From assembly GCA_902470925.1 (NCBI GenBank), contig CABRIF010000053.1, positions 1-16,568 on the forward strand: a DNA stretch of 16,568 bases. Direction: 5' to 3'. The DNA comes from an uncultured Collinsella sp. (GTDB lineage Bacteria > Actinomycetota > Coriobacteriia > Coriobacteriales > Coriobacteriaceae). Position numbers and translations under genes: made by a program. Below the pieces are notes generated by a model. That model saw only the letters and a list, made by a program, of their open reading frames with translations, had not been told where the DNA came from and searched no databases. Shown here in pieces: positions 7,070 to 14,357 of the stretch. The stretch's first letter is position 1. Every line of letters starts with the position of its first letter.

Positions 7070-7534
7070 CTACTGCTCCTGCGGGTTGCGGTAGCCGGCG
7101 AGCTTGCTGGTGCAGCTGGGGCAGCGGGTGGCGTCCTGCTCGATCTGCGAGCGGCAGTACGGGCACCGGCGCGGCTCGGGCTCCTCGGCGGCGCTCTTGC
7201 CGCCCCGTTTGCTCACGTGCGTGCCCACCTCATGCATCTTGTTCACGGCCTTCACGATGGCGAATACCGCCGCGGCGGTGATGAGGAAGGTGATGATGGC
7301 CGAGATGAACGCGCCGAAGTCGACGGTCTGCCCGTTGACGTGGACGGCGAGCCCCGAGATCTGCTTGCCGTCGGCGCCGATCGCGGCGATCAGGGGTTGA
7401 ATGATCTCTTTGACCAGGGCGTTGACCACGGTGGTGAACGCGCCGCCCACGATGACGCCGACCGCCATGTCCAACACGCTGCCGCGTGCGATGAACTCTT
7501 TGAATTCCATCCAGATGCTCTTGTGCGATGCCAT
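7070..7534 (-). CDS. mscL: Large-conductance mechanosensitive channel MscL with C-terminal zinc ribbon
   Basis: Inner-membrane channel that opens under membrane tension to release solutes during osmotic downshock. The 154-residue protein has the typical start WMEFKEFIARGSVLDMAVGV (residues 8-27) leading into the pore helix, then a periplasmic loop (about 53-74) and the second membrane helix (about 75-98). Instead of the usual amphipathic C-terminal helix it ends in two CxxC pairs, CPYC at 124-127 and CPSC at 138-141, a small zinc-ribbon pattern. The start at 7534 has a perfect AAGGAGG four bases upstream (7539-7545). The frame continues upstream to 7834 without support. As far as I know, some other Gram-positive MscL proteins carry such a ribbon, so it is notable but probably not unique. 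Confidence 0.93.
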   Translation of the reverse strand: MASHKSIWMEFKEFIARGSVLDMAVGVIVGGAFTTVVNALVKEIIQPLIAAIGADGKQISGLAVHVNGQTVDFGAFISAIITFLITAAAVFAIVKAVNKMHEVGTHVSKRGGKSAAEEPEPRRCPYCRSQIEQDATRCPSCTSKLAGYRNPQEQ

Positions 7535-7547
7535 GTGGCCTCCTTGT

Positions 7548-7557
7548 CGACCGGTCG
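7548..7557. promoter_or_regulatory. CGACCGGTCG palindrome at the mscL ribosome-binding site
   Basis: A perfect 10-bp palindrome lies two bases upstream of the mscL AAGGAGG site, within a longer partly symmetric stretch, GTCGACCGGTCGGTAC (7546-7561). GACCGGTC-centred sites are common among TetR-family operators. I found no clear promoter boxes, so regulation of mscL from here is only a possibility. Confidence 0.25.
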
Positions 7558-7996
7558 GTACACGCTTGCGTTGGGCAACGTGAAGCGAAGCGTCGTCGGC
7601 AGCCCTGCGCCAAGCTCCGGGGCCTGCGGATATAGCGCCCCGAGCGCCATGCCGATGCGCGTCGGTGCGGTCCGACGCCGGGGATGGCACGGGTGCTTCG
7701 CGCTCGGGCCTCGCTCCTCGGAGCTCGCTTCGACGTGACCCTGCGTCCATTGTAGGGGCGCGGCGCACCCGTGGCGCCCGGCGAGGGACACAGGGGTGCC
7801 GCCGTGCGCCCAATCGAAGGCTTCTGTGCTCCATACGCCGCGTTCGTGCACGCGCCGTGTCATCGCGATACCCTGCAGCATCCGTGTGCGCGTCTGAGGC
7901 GCTCGGTGCTTCGGCCCGTCTGTGCAGCCGGGTTCGTGGCTGTGCAGCCGAACTCGTGGGGAAGCGCGGCGGATGCCATCGCGCGGATCTTCAATG

Positions 7997-8097
7997 CCCC
8001 GCGCGACCGCGACGAGCCCCGCGCGACCGCGTGCTCCACAATGTGCGCACGCCCGCGACGAGCCTCACGCGACCGCGACGAGCCTCGCGCGACCGCG
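7997..8097. repeat. 20-bp GC-rich tandem repeats upstream of the efflux-gene promoter
   Basis: A 20-bp unit, CGCGACGAGCCTCGCGCGAC and close variants, occurs at 8008-8027, 8054-8073 and 8074-8093, with partial copies at 8000-8007 and 8094-8097. A 26-base interruption separates the two groups. The block ends 40 bases before the promoter at 8138. The wider gap from 7562 to 8137 contains no supported gene. Confidence 0.7.
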
Positions 8098-8137
8098 CAC
8101 CCCTCGACGCCTGTGCCGATCACGTCCCGGTGCCGTT

Positions 8138-8167
8138 TTGACGGAGGGGCGCGGGGCGTGGTATAAC
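8138..8167 (+). promoter_or_regulatory. Sigma-70-type promoter for the DHA2 efflux leader
   Basis: TTGACG at 8138-8143 and TATAAC at 8162-8167 are separated by 18 bases, each one base from consensus. The predicted start of transcription is near 8174. This is the best promoter match seen in the window. The following RNA immediately enters the hairpin at 8198-8245. A start codon at 8179 would make a nearly leaderless short frame beginning MNPKTCAGGFPAPCCYEA. Confidence 0.65.
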
Positions 8168-8197
8168 TGCTGCGAACAATGAACCCCAAAACATGTG

Positions 8198-8249
8198 CGG
8201 GCGGGTTCCCAGCTCCATGCTGCTATGAAGCCGGGAACCCGCCCGTTTT
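8198..8249 (+). terminator. Intrinsic terminator or attenuator in the efflux-gene leader
   Basis: A 13-bp perfect stem, CGGGCGGGTTCCC at 8198-8210 and GGGAACCCGCCCG at 8233-8245, is followed at once by TTTT (8246-8249). The 22-base loop can extend the stem by a few pairs. No plus-strand gene precedes it within 1.4 kb, so it does not terminate an upstream gene. It sits about 25 bases after the predicted transcription start at 8174 and about 70 bases before the earliest well-supported efflux start. The layout fits an attenuator or a very short RNA. Confidence 0.75.
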
Positions 8250-8317
8250 GCGTGCGCGCAGGCCCGCTCGGTGCCTGTGCACACGATGCGGGGCACATAC
8301 CAGGGGAGGGCGAGGAG

Positions 8318-8384
8318 CGTGCAGGCGAATACGGATCGACGGACAACCTCCGACGTGCAGGCGAATACGGATCGACGGACAACC
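8318..8384 (+). repeat. Two identical 31-bp direct repeats, 36-bp period
   Basis: A 31-base sequence beginning CGTGCAGGCGAATACGGATC occurs at 8318-8348 and again, identical, at 8354-8384. The period is twelve codons, so translation from 8319 gives a repeated VQANTDRRTT. It lies in the leader or the extreme N-terminus of the efflux gene. The codons (CGA, ACA, AAT, AGA) differ from the gene body, which hints that this segment may be untranslated. Confidence 0.75.
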
Positions 8385-9983
8385 CCCGGCGAGAGAGCGA
8401 ATGCGGGCCGGCGGGCGCAGGCGGCGCCGTCGGCAAACGGGGGCGAAGCGGCGCGGAGGGTCGAGGCATCGCATCCAGATGAACATCCCGGGTGCGCGGG
8501 CGCATCCCGCGCGCAGGCGGCGCCGTGCGCGCAGCCGCCGGCGAGCATGGCGCCCGTCAGGAGCAAATGGGCGATCCTCGTCACCGTCTTGATCATGACG
8601 TTCATGTCCACGCTCGACTCGAGCATCGTGAACGTGGCGCTGCCCGTGATGCAGAAGTCGCTCGGGGTGGGGCTCGACGCGATCCAGTGGGTTGCCTCCA
8701 TCTACCTGGTGGCAATCTGCGCGGCGCTTCTGGTGTTCGGCCGCTTGGGCGACTTGTTCGGCAAGGTGCATCTCTTCCAGGCGGGCGTGCTGGTATTCGC
8801 TGCCGGCTCGCTGCTGTGCGGGCTGTCGCACACCTACCCCATGCTGCTGACGGCCCGTGTGGTGCAGGGTGTGGGCGCGGCGGCGGCCATGGCGAACAAC
8901 ATGGGCATCATCACCGAGTCGTTCCCGGCGCGCGAGCGCGGTCGCGCGCTCGGCCTGCTGGCGAGCTTCGTGGCGCTCGGCATGATGTGCGGCCCGGTGC
9001 TAGGCGGCGCGATCGTTTCCCTGCTGCCTTGGGAGTACATCTTCTTGATCAACGTTCCGGTGGGCGTGGTCTCGTTTTTGGTGGGCACGCGGACGCTGCC
9101 ACACGTGCGCCCCGACCGCGCGGGCCTGCGCATGGATACCCTGGGGGCGCTGCTGCTCGTGCTTGGGCTCGCGCTCGCGCTGTGCTCGGTGACGCTGCTG
9201 GAGCGCGGGGTCTCGCTGCCCCTGGTGGCCGCGCTTGCGGCGGCGGTGTGCCTGCTTATCGCGTTCGCGGCGCACGAGCGCACCTGCGCGCAGCCGCTGG
9301 TGGACCTGTCGGTCTTTCGCAACGCCGGCTTCACCATCAGCGTGCTCACGAGCGTGATCAGCTTCGTGGCAATCGGCTCGACCGAGATCGTCCTGCCGTT
9401 CTACCTCCAGGATGCGCACGGCTTCACGCCCAGCGTGGCGGGCCTGCTATTCGCCGTCATCCCGGCGGTGAACGCGGTGGTGGGACCGCTGTCGGGCAGC
9501 CTGTCCGACCGCATCGGCTCCCATGCGCCCACCGCGGTGGGCCTGGCCGTCTACGCGGCGGGCATCTTCGCGGTGGGGACCTTGGGGCCTGTCAGCGAGG
9601 TCCCGCAGATCGTGGCGTGCATCGCGCTGATGTCGCTGGGCACCTCGATGTTCCAAAGCCCGAACAACGCGCTCATGATGAGCGCCGCGCCCGCCTCGGC
9701 GCTCGGATTCGTGGGCAGCGTGGCGAGCCTGGGCCAGAACATGGGTATGGCTTTGGGCATCTCGGGCGGCATGGCGCTGCTCTACGGCCAGATGAGCGCC
9801 TATGCCGGGCATCGGGTAGCTTCATATGCCGAGGCGGGCGCCGAGGCGTTCTTCTTCGGATACCGGTGGGCGTATTTCGCCACGGCGGCGCTTGTGGCGA
9901 TGGGGTTCGTGCTGGCGCTCGCGCGCTGGCAGCGCGTGCGCGCGGCCCGGCGTCTGCGCGCTGCGACCCGTGCGCGGGGATAG
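8319..9983 (+). CDS. DHA2-family (EmrB/QacA-like) MFS efflux transporter
   Basis: Predicted proton-driven drug or metabolite exporter with about 14 membrane segments. Family motifs are visible: LDSSIVNVALP in segment 1 (motif D1), GRLGDLFGKVHLFQAG after segment 2 (motif A) and MMCGPVLGGAI in segment 5 (motif C). The start is uncertain. GTG at 8319 has GGAGGG about eight bases upstream and gives 554 residues, with some 76 hydrophilic, repeat-containing residues before MAP. ATG at 8547 gives the more usual 478 residues and matches the change to high-GC codons, but lacks a clear ribosome-binding site. The promoter-terminator leader upstream suggests inducible expression. The substrate cannot be inferred. 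It is convergent with galT. Confidence 0.88.
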   Translation: MQANTDRRTTSDVQANTDRRTTPGERANAGRRAQAAPSANGGEAARRVEASHPDEHPGCAGASRAQAAPCAQPPASMAPVRSKWAILVTVLIMTFMSTLDSSIVNVALPVMQKSLGVGLDAIQWVASIYLVAICAALLVFGRLGDLFGKVHLFQAGVLVFAAGSLLCGLSHTYPMLLTARVVQGVGAAAAMANNMGIITESFPARERGRALGLLASFVALGMMCGPVLGGAIVSLLPWEYIFLINVPVGVVSFLVGTRTLPHVRPDRAGLRMDTLGALLLVLGLALALCSVTLLERGVSLPLVAALAAAVCLLIAFAAHERTCAQPLVDLSVFRNAGFTISVLTSVISFVAIGSTEIVLPFYLQDAHGFTPSVAGLLFAVIPAVNAVVGPLSGSLSDRIGSHAPTAVGLAVYAAGIFAVGTLGPVSEVPQIVACIALMSLGTSMFQSPNNALMMSAAPASALGFVGSVASLGQNMGMALGISGGMALLYGQMSAYAGHRVASYAEAGAEAFFFGYRWAYFATAALVAMGFVLALARWQRVRAARRLRAATRARG

Positions 9984-10002
9984 GCGCCGCCGCGACATGA
10001 AG

Positions 10003-10076
10003 GTGCCCGCCGGCGTCGTGTTGGACCGGCGGGCACGGCAGGAAGATGGCGTGCGGCGCGCAGGCCGCGCGCCATC
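10003..10076. terminator. Paired hairpins between convergent efflux and galT genes
   Basis: Two stem-loops stand side by side. The first is GTGCCCGCCGG (10003-10013) with CCGGCGGGCAC (10026-10036), 11 bp perfect with a 12-base loop. The second is GATGGCGTGCGGC (10045-10057) with GCCGCGCGCCATC (10064-10076), 13 positions with one mismatch. Neither has a clear T-run on either strand. They probably help end transcription of the galactose operon and the efflux gene, or protect the 3' ends. Confidence 0.5.
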
Positions 10077-10090
10077 GGGACCTCGAATGC

Positions 10091-10110
10091 GGCCAGGCAG
10101 CTGGCCTTTT
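10091..10110 (+). terminator. Intrinsic terminator facing the galT 3' end
   Basis: GGCCAG (10091-10096) and CTGGCC (10101-10106) form a six-base-pair stem with a four-base loop, followed by TTTT (10107-10110). Read on the plus strand it would stop transcripts from the efflux gene, which ends 107 bases earlier, before they run antisense into galT. Its T-run overlaps the galT stop codon. Confidence 0.55.
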
Positions 10111-11749
10111 AGAGCGCGTCGATGAAGCGCTGCTGGGCGGCGCGGCCGGCCTCGTCCCACTTGAAGACGCCGGCGTCGGCCAGCACGTGCCCGAAGACCG
10201 CGCCGACCTCCTCGCGCAGGATCTCCTCGCAGGCCTCGTCGGTCAGTTCGGACGCACGGCGGTCGAAGATCTCGAGCGCCCAGGCGGCGTGCGAGGCACA
10301 CCGCGCGTCGGCGGCCAGCGCGTCGGCCAGCTGGGCGCGCGTCAGGTCGCCGCTTGCGGCGGCAAGCAGCTGCCCGCGCACGGCGGCCAGCTCGCTCACC
10401 AGGCGCGGCGGCAGGATGGCCAGGCCCATGACCTCGATCAGGCCGATGTTCTCCTTCTTGATGTGATGCCACTGCGCGTGCGGGTGGAATACGCCGAGCG
10501 GGTGCTCGTCGCTGGCGATATTGCAGCGCAGCGCGAGATAGGCCTCGTAGCGTGCGCCGCCGGCACGCCCTTGCTCGTCCACGCGGCGGACGATGGGGGT
10601 GACGGTGTTGTGCGCCGCGCCGTCGGGCGTGTGGGCGACGATGCCTGCGTCCGCATCGGACCAGCCGCGCCAGGCGTCGATCACGTGCGTGGCGGCGGCC
10701 AGCAGCTCCGCGCTGTCGGTTGTGCGCAGGCGCACAACCGACAGCGGCCAGCGCATCACGGCGCCGGAGACGCCCGCAAAGCCGGGCATCTCGAAGCTTG
10801 ATGCCACCTCTGCGCGCATCATGGGGAACTCGTGCGCGCCGCCCTGGAAGTGGTCATGCGAGAGGATCGAGCCGCCCACGACGGGCAGGTCGGCGTTGGA
10901 GCCGATGAAGTAGTGCGGCAGCAGGTCGACGAAGTCGAGCAGGCACCGCAGGGCGCTCTCATCGATGTGCATGGGCCGGTGATGCGCGCTCATGGCGATG
11001 CAGTGCTCGTTGAAGTAGGCATACGGGCTGTACTGCAGCCCCCAGCGCTCGCCGCCCAGCTCGATGGGGACGATGCGCAGGTTCTGGCGCGCGGGGTGGG
11101 CGTGCCCTGCCGCCGCGCTGCGGCCGCCGAAGCCCTCGTTTTCGATACAGAGCTGGCAGGCGGGGTAGACGGCGCCGGTGTTGGCGGCCGCCCCCGCCGC
11201 GGCGATCTCGCGCGGGTCCTTCTCGGGCTTGGAGAGGTTGATGGTGATCTCCAGGTCGCCCCATGCGGTGGGGGAGGTCCAGGCGATGTTGCGGGCGATC
11301 GCCGCACGCCGCACGTAGCCCGCGTCGCAGCACAGCCGGTAGAACCAATCGGTGGCCCGCGCGGCCTCGCCGGCGTCGATGCGCGCACGGAAGCCCGCCG
11401 CCACCTCGGACGGCCGCGGCATGAGCGCGCCCATGATGCGCATCGCTATGCGGTCGCGCCCGCTCGTCGTGTCCTCGGCTGCGCCGTTGGCAACGGCCGC
11501 CTCGGCCAGCAGCGCCAGCGTCGCCTCGAGGTCAAAGGGCTCGACAGACGCCTCGTGCGCGCCGGCGAGCACCCACGCTGTCTCAGGTGCCGGCTCGGTG
11601 GCTCCGGTGCACTCAAGCGCGGTGTTGTAGGCCCATACGCGGTCCTCCCATGCGATGAGCTCGCAGGCCGCGGCGTAGTCGACCAACTGCTGGATGCCGG
11701 CGCCGAGCGCCTCGCGGGTGGGGACCGCGGTCTCGCTTGCTACAGCCAT
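10109..11749 (-). CDS. galT: UDP-glucose--hexose-1-phosphate uridylyltransferase (type 2)
   Basis: Cytosolic Leloir enzyme exchanging galactose-1-phosphate with UDP-glucose to give UDP-galactose and glucose-1-phosphate. The 546-residue length marks the Gram-positive type-2 GalT family rather than the roughly 350-residue E. coli type. Diagnostic stretches are LEITINLSKPEKDPREIA (166-183), YPACQLCIENEGFGG (195-209), VGGSILSHDHFQGG (291-304, the HxH active-site region) and HHIKKENIGLIEVMGLAILP nearer the C-terminus. It starts at 11749, overlapping the galK stop by ten bases, with GGAGGAGGGGG upstream, so it is translationally coupled as the last gene of the galM-galK-galT unit. Confidence 0.95.
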   Translation of the reverse strand: MAVASETAVPTREALGAGIQQLVDYAAACELIAWEDRVWAYNTALECTGATEPAPETAWVLAGAHEASVEPFDLEATLALLAEAAVANGAAEDTTSGRDRIAMRIMGALMPRPSEVAAGFRARIDAGEAARATDWFYRLCCDAGYVRRAAIARNIAWTSPTAWGDLEITINLSKPEKDPREIAAAGAAANTGAVYPACQLCIENEGFGGRSAAAGHAHPARQNLRIVPIELGGERWGLQYSPYAYFNEHCIAMSAHHRPMHIDESALRCLLDFVDLLPHYFIGSNADLPVVGGSILSHDHFQGGAHEFPMMRAEVASSFEMPGFAGVSGAVMRWPLSVVRLRTTDSAELLAAATHVIDAWRGWSDADAGIVAHTPDGAAHNTVTPIVRRVDEQGRAGGARYEAYLALRCNIASDEHPLGVFHPHAQWHHIKKENIGLIEVMGLAILPPRLVSELAAVRGQLLAAASGDLTRAQLADALAADARCASHAAWALEIFDRRASELTDEACEEILREEVGAVFGHVLADAGVFKWDEAGRAAQQRFIDAL

Positions 11750-12951
11750 GCCGCGTACGCCCCCTCCTCCGAGATCGCATAGCGGCGGCAGGAGCCCTCG
11801 CCCAGCCAGCTGTCCATGCGACCCATGAATTCATCGACCATATCGAGCGGCACGAAGGCTTGGATGGTACCGCCGAAGCCGCCGCCGTGGATGCGCACCG
11901 CGCCGCGCCCGTCGAGGATGTGCTCCGCCAGGCCGAGGGCGTACATGGCCGGCTGGGAGGAACCCAGCTCAGCGGTGACGTTTTGCAGGTACATGGCGGA
12001 GCTGGCGCCCGATGCGCGCGTCAGGGCGAGGAAGGCGTCGATGTCGCCGGCGGTGAGCGCCGCCCAGCGGCGGTCGACGAGATCGTTCTCGTACCAGTAG
12101 TGGATGGCGCGGATGCAGGCGCGGTCGCCGAACTTCTCGCGCAGCTCCGGCAGCTTCGCGTCGAAGGAGGCCTGGTCGACCTCGCACAGGCGCGCGGCCC
12201 CGAACTCGGCGGCGATCTGTTGCATCTCGCCGGGGACGGCGGCGTAGTCGGCCGTGGAGGCGGCGTGGTCGGCGCCCACCTTCACCAGCACGAGCGCGTG
12301 TCCGTGGTCCTCGAAGTCGAGCGCGAGCTTCTTCGTGGCCGGGCGCTCCGTGTTCTCGAAGTCCATGTAGGCCAGGCCGCCCAGGCACACCGCCGCCTGG
12401 TCCATGAGGCCGCAGGGCTTGCCGTAGTAGTTGTTCTCGGTGCGCTGGCTCATCTGGGCGAGCTCGACGGCGTCGATGGCCTGGGAGCCCCACAGGGCCT
12501 CCATGGCGCGCCCGTAGGCGGCCTCGACTGCCGCGGAGCTCGACAGCCCGCCGCCCGAGGGGACGGTGCAGACGAAGGCGAAGTCGAAGCCCGCCGCCGC
12601 TCCGCCGCGCTGGGCGATCTCGTGGGCCATGCCGCGCACGAGCGACTCGGAGGTGCCGATCTCCTCGGCATGGATGTCGAGGTTGTCCAGATCGACCGTG
12701 AAGCTCGGGTAGCCCTCGTCGGCCACGCGGACGAGACCGGTGCCGTTGGCCACCGCGATGCCGTCGACCGAGACGTCGAGCGCGCCGGCGATGACGTGGC
12801 CGCCCTCGTGGTCGGTGTGGTTGCCCGCGATCTCGGAGCGGCCCGGGGCGTGCACGTACAGCAGGCGGGCGTCCGGTGCGGGTGCGCCGAACTCGCGCTC
12901 GAACAGCTGGCGGGCGCGCTCGAGCCCGGCGGGGTTGGCAATGGTTGACAT
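11740..12951 (-). CDS. galK: Galactokinase
   Basis: GHMP-superfamily kinase phosphorylating alpha-D-galactose at C1 with ATP. The 403-residue product shows the galactokinase signature in the variant form GRSEIAGNHTDHEGG (37-51), the GHMP phosphate loop PSGGGLSSSAA (131-141), GLMDQ with the likely catalytic base Asp184, and the C-terminal glycine motif IHGGGFGGTIQAF. The start at 12951 follows a purine-rich GAGGAAAGGAAA; the open frame continues upstream into galM antisense without coding character. It is the middle gene of a leftward operon: 145 bases after galM, which include strong hairpins, and overlapping galT by ten bases. Confidence 0.95.
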   Translation of the reverse strand: MSTIANPAGLERARQLFEREFGAPAPDARLLYVHAPGRSEIAGNHTDHEGGHVIAGALDVSVDGIAVANGTGLVRVADEGYPSFTVDLDNLDIHAEEIGTSESLVRGMAHEIAQRGGAAAGFDFAFVCTVPSGGGLSSSAAVEAAYGRAMEALWGSQAIDAVELAQMSQRTENNYYGKPCGLMDQAAVCLGGLAYMDFENTERPATKKLALDFEDHGHALVLVKVGADHAASTADYAAVPGEMQQIAAEFGAARLCEVDQASFDAKLPELREKFGDRACIRAIHYWYENDLVDRRWAALTAGDIDAFLALTRASGASSAMYLQNVTAELGSSQPAMYALGLAEHILDGRGAVRIHGGGFGGTIQAFVPLDMVDEFMGRMDSWLGEGSCRRYAISEEGAYAAWL

Positions 12952-13007
12952 GGGCGTTTCCTTTCCTCGGCGCCCCGTGTGAGGCGGGACGGTATGGTGA
13001 CGGTGGG

Positions 13008-13042
13008 GCGCGCCGCGGCGGCGCGCGGGTGCCCGAAAGGGC
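13008..13042 (-). promoter_or_regulatory. Hairpins between galM and galK
   Basis: GCGCGCCGC (13008-13016) and GCGGCGCGC (13018-13026) form a near-continuous palindrome around one base. Beside it, GCCC (13031-13034) and GGGC (13039-13042) flank a four-base loop. No T-run follows in the direction of transcription (leftward), so this is more likely an mRNA-processing or stability element, or a partial attenuator, than a full terminator. I saw no promoter for galK in this gap. Confidence 0.4.
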
Positions 13043-13096
13043 GTGCAGGTGGGCCCGAAGGAGGTGCCGGACGCGCGCCGCGTGCGGCGGCGGTGC

Positions 13097-14170
13097 CTAG
13101 CGCGTGCCGAAGCGGTAGACGATGCGGGCGTCGAACGGCTCGTCGGGCGTGCAGACGGGCTGGGGCCAGTCCGGATGGTGGGCGCAGTCGGGCCAGAACT
13201 CCGGCTCGAAGGCAAAGCCGTCGCGCGGGCGGTAGTGGGCGCCGTCCTTGGCGTGCGCATCGTCGAGCCAGTTGGCGGTGTAGAGGTGCGCGCCCGGCGC
13301 GGTGATGAGGATGTCGAGGGTGCGGCCGCTCACGGCGTCCTCGGCATGCAGCGCCTGGCGCGGATGGGCTCCCGGCTCCCAGCCGTCGATGCAGAAGCAG
13401 TGGTCGTAGCCGCGCGCTTGTGCGAGCTGGACGTCGTCGGCGTCGATGTCGGCGCCGAGCGCCTTGGCGCGGCGGAAGTCGAACGGGGTGCCCGCCACGG
13501 ATGACACCGCGCCCGCCGACACGCTGTCGGGGCGCTGGGGCAGGTAGCGGCTCGCCTCGATGCGCACGAGTTGCTCCAGCACCGAGCCGCTCGCATGGCC
13601 CGCCAGGTTGAAGTAGCTGTGGTTGGTCATGTTGACGAAGGTGGCCGCATCGGTGGTGCAGCCGTAGCGCACGGAGAGCTCCACGGCACCGCTGTCCGTG
13701 CAGCTGAGCTCGAAGCGGGCGGTGAAGGTGCGCGCGCCCGGCAGGCCGAGCTCGCCTGCGTCCATGCGGCAGGTGAAGCTCACCGCCTCGGCGTGCTTAT
13801 CGAGGCAGGCCTCCCACAGGCGCTTGTGCAGGCCGCGCTCGAGGTCCGTGTGCAGGTTGTTCCGCTGGTCGGGGCCATCGTTACAGGGCAGCTGGCACAC
13901 GGTGCCGCCCAGCGGGACCTGTCCTGCGTCGGTGCGGTTGGCAGACGGCCCGATGGTGGCGCCGTAGCACGCGGGGTTGTCGAAGTAGCCCTCGATGCCG
14001 CCGAAGCCGAGCAGGATGTCCTGAACGCGCCCTTGCGCATCGGGCACCTCGACGCCGAGCAGCGTGGCGCCGAAATCGCTCACGCGCACGCGGGCGGGCC
14101 CGCAGGCGAGCTCGTACACGTGCGCCGTATGCCCGTCTGGTGTCGTGCCAAAGGGCGTGGTTGTAGCCAT
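13097..14170 (-). CDS. galM: Aldose 1-epimerase (galactose mutarotase)
   Basis: Cytosolic enzyme interconverting beta- and alpha-D-galactose, supplying the alpha form to galactokinase. The 357-residue protein shows GATIGPSANRTDAG, then NNLHTDLERGLHKRLW with the first active-site histidine, MTNHSYFNLAGH with the second, and FAFEPEFWPD with the predicted catalytic glutamate near the C-terminus. The start at 14170 is chosen for GGGAGG (14175-14180); the frame remains open to 14257, but that extension begins upstream of the predicted transcription start. It is the first gene of the galM-galK-galT operon and is divergent from a LacI-family regulator. It could act on other aldoses, but the operon supports galactose. 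Confidence 0.93.
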   Translation of the reverse strand: MATTTPFGTTPDGHTAHVYELACGPARVRVSDFGATLLGVEVPDAQGRVQDILLGFGGIEGYFDNPACYGATIGPSANRTDAGQVPLGGTVCQLPCNDGPDQRNNLHTDLERGLHKRLWEACLDKHAEAVSFTCRMDAGELGLPGARTFTARFELSCTDSGAVELSVRYGCTTDAATFVNMTNHSYFNLAGHASGSVLEQLVRIEASRYLPQRPDSVSAGAVSSVAGTPFDFRRAKALGADIDADDVQLAQARGYDHCFCIDGWEPGAHPRQALHAEDAVSGRTLDILITAPGAHLYTANWLDDAHAKDGAHYRPRDGFAFEPEFWPDCAHHPDWPQPVCTPDEPFDARIVYRFGTR

Positions 14171-14202
14171 GATGCCTCCCGTGCGGCCATGCCGCCGTCT
14201 AT

Positions 14203-14257
14203 TGCAAAAGGATTGCTTTCGGTATTGCATGTTATCGTACTCAGTCCATCTTGTCAC
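14203..14257 (-). promoter_or_regulatory. Promoter and repeated GCAAT sites upstream of galM
   Basis: On the minus strand GTGACA (14257-14252) and TAACAT (14234-14229) are 17 bases apart, a fair sigma-70 match placed about 60 bases before the galM start. Just downstream GCAAT occurs three times at 11- to 12-base spacing (about one helical turn) between 14228 and 14200, covering the likely transcription start. Such phased repeats could be regulator binding sites, for example for the divergent LacI-family protein. They are not a classic LacI palindrome. Confidence 0.45.
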
Positions 14258-14357
14258 GATGGCATCTATTTTTTGGGTGACCGGTAGCTATGAGTCGGTG
14301 AGCGGCATCTGGCAAAGCGATTTACCTAGTATGCACTGGGTTTCAGCTGCTTCGCGC

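Noticed and set aside
8174..8330. A known riboswitch class before the efflux gene
   Set aside because: There are only about 25 bases before the hairpin, too few for an aptamer, and I recognised no consensus such as guanidine or fluoride motifs.
8492..10000. A 502-codon plus-strand frame overlapping the efflux gene
   Set aside because: It is an out-of-frame shadow of the DHA2 gene: arginine- and glycine-rich, with no hydrophobic segments, whereas the other frame has complete MFS motifs.
11737..12948. A 403-codon plus-strand frame opposite galK
   Set aside because: It mirrors galK in position and has no conserved motifs; the minus strand carries the complete GHMP signature.
13098..13260. N-terminal extension of galactokinase to 13260
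   Set aside because: The extension runs antisense-like through the galM end and is rich in R, T and P. The normal galactokinase N-terminus starts at 12951.
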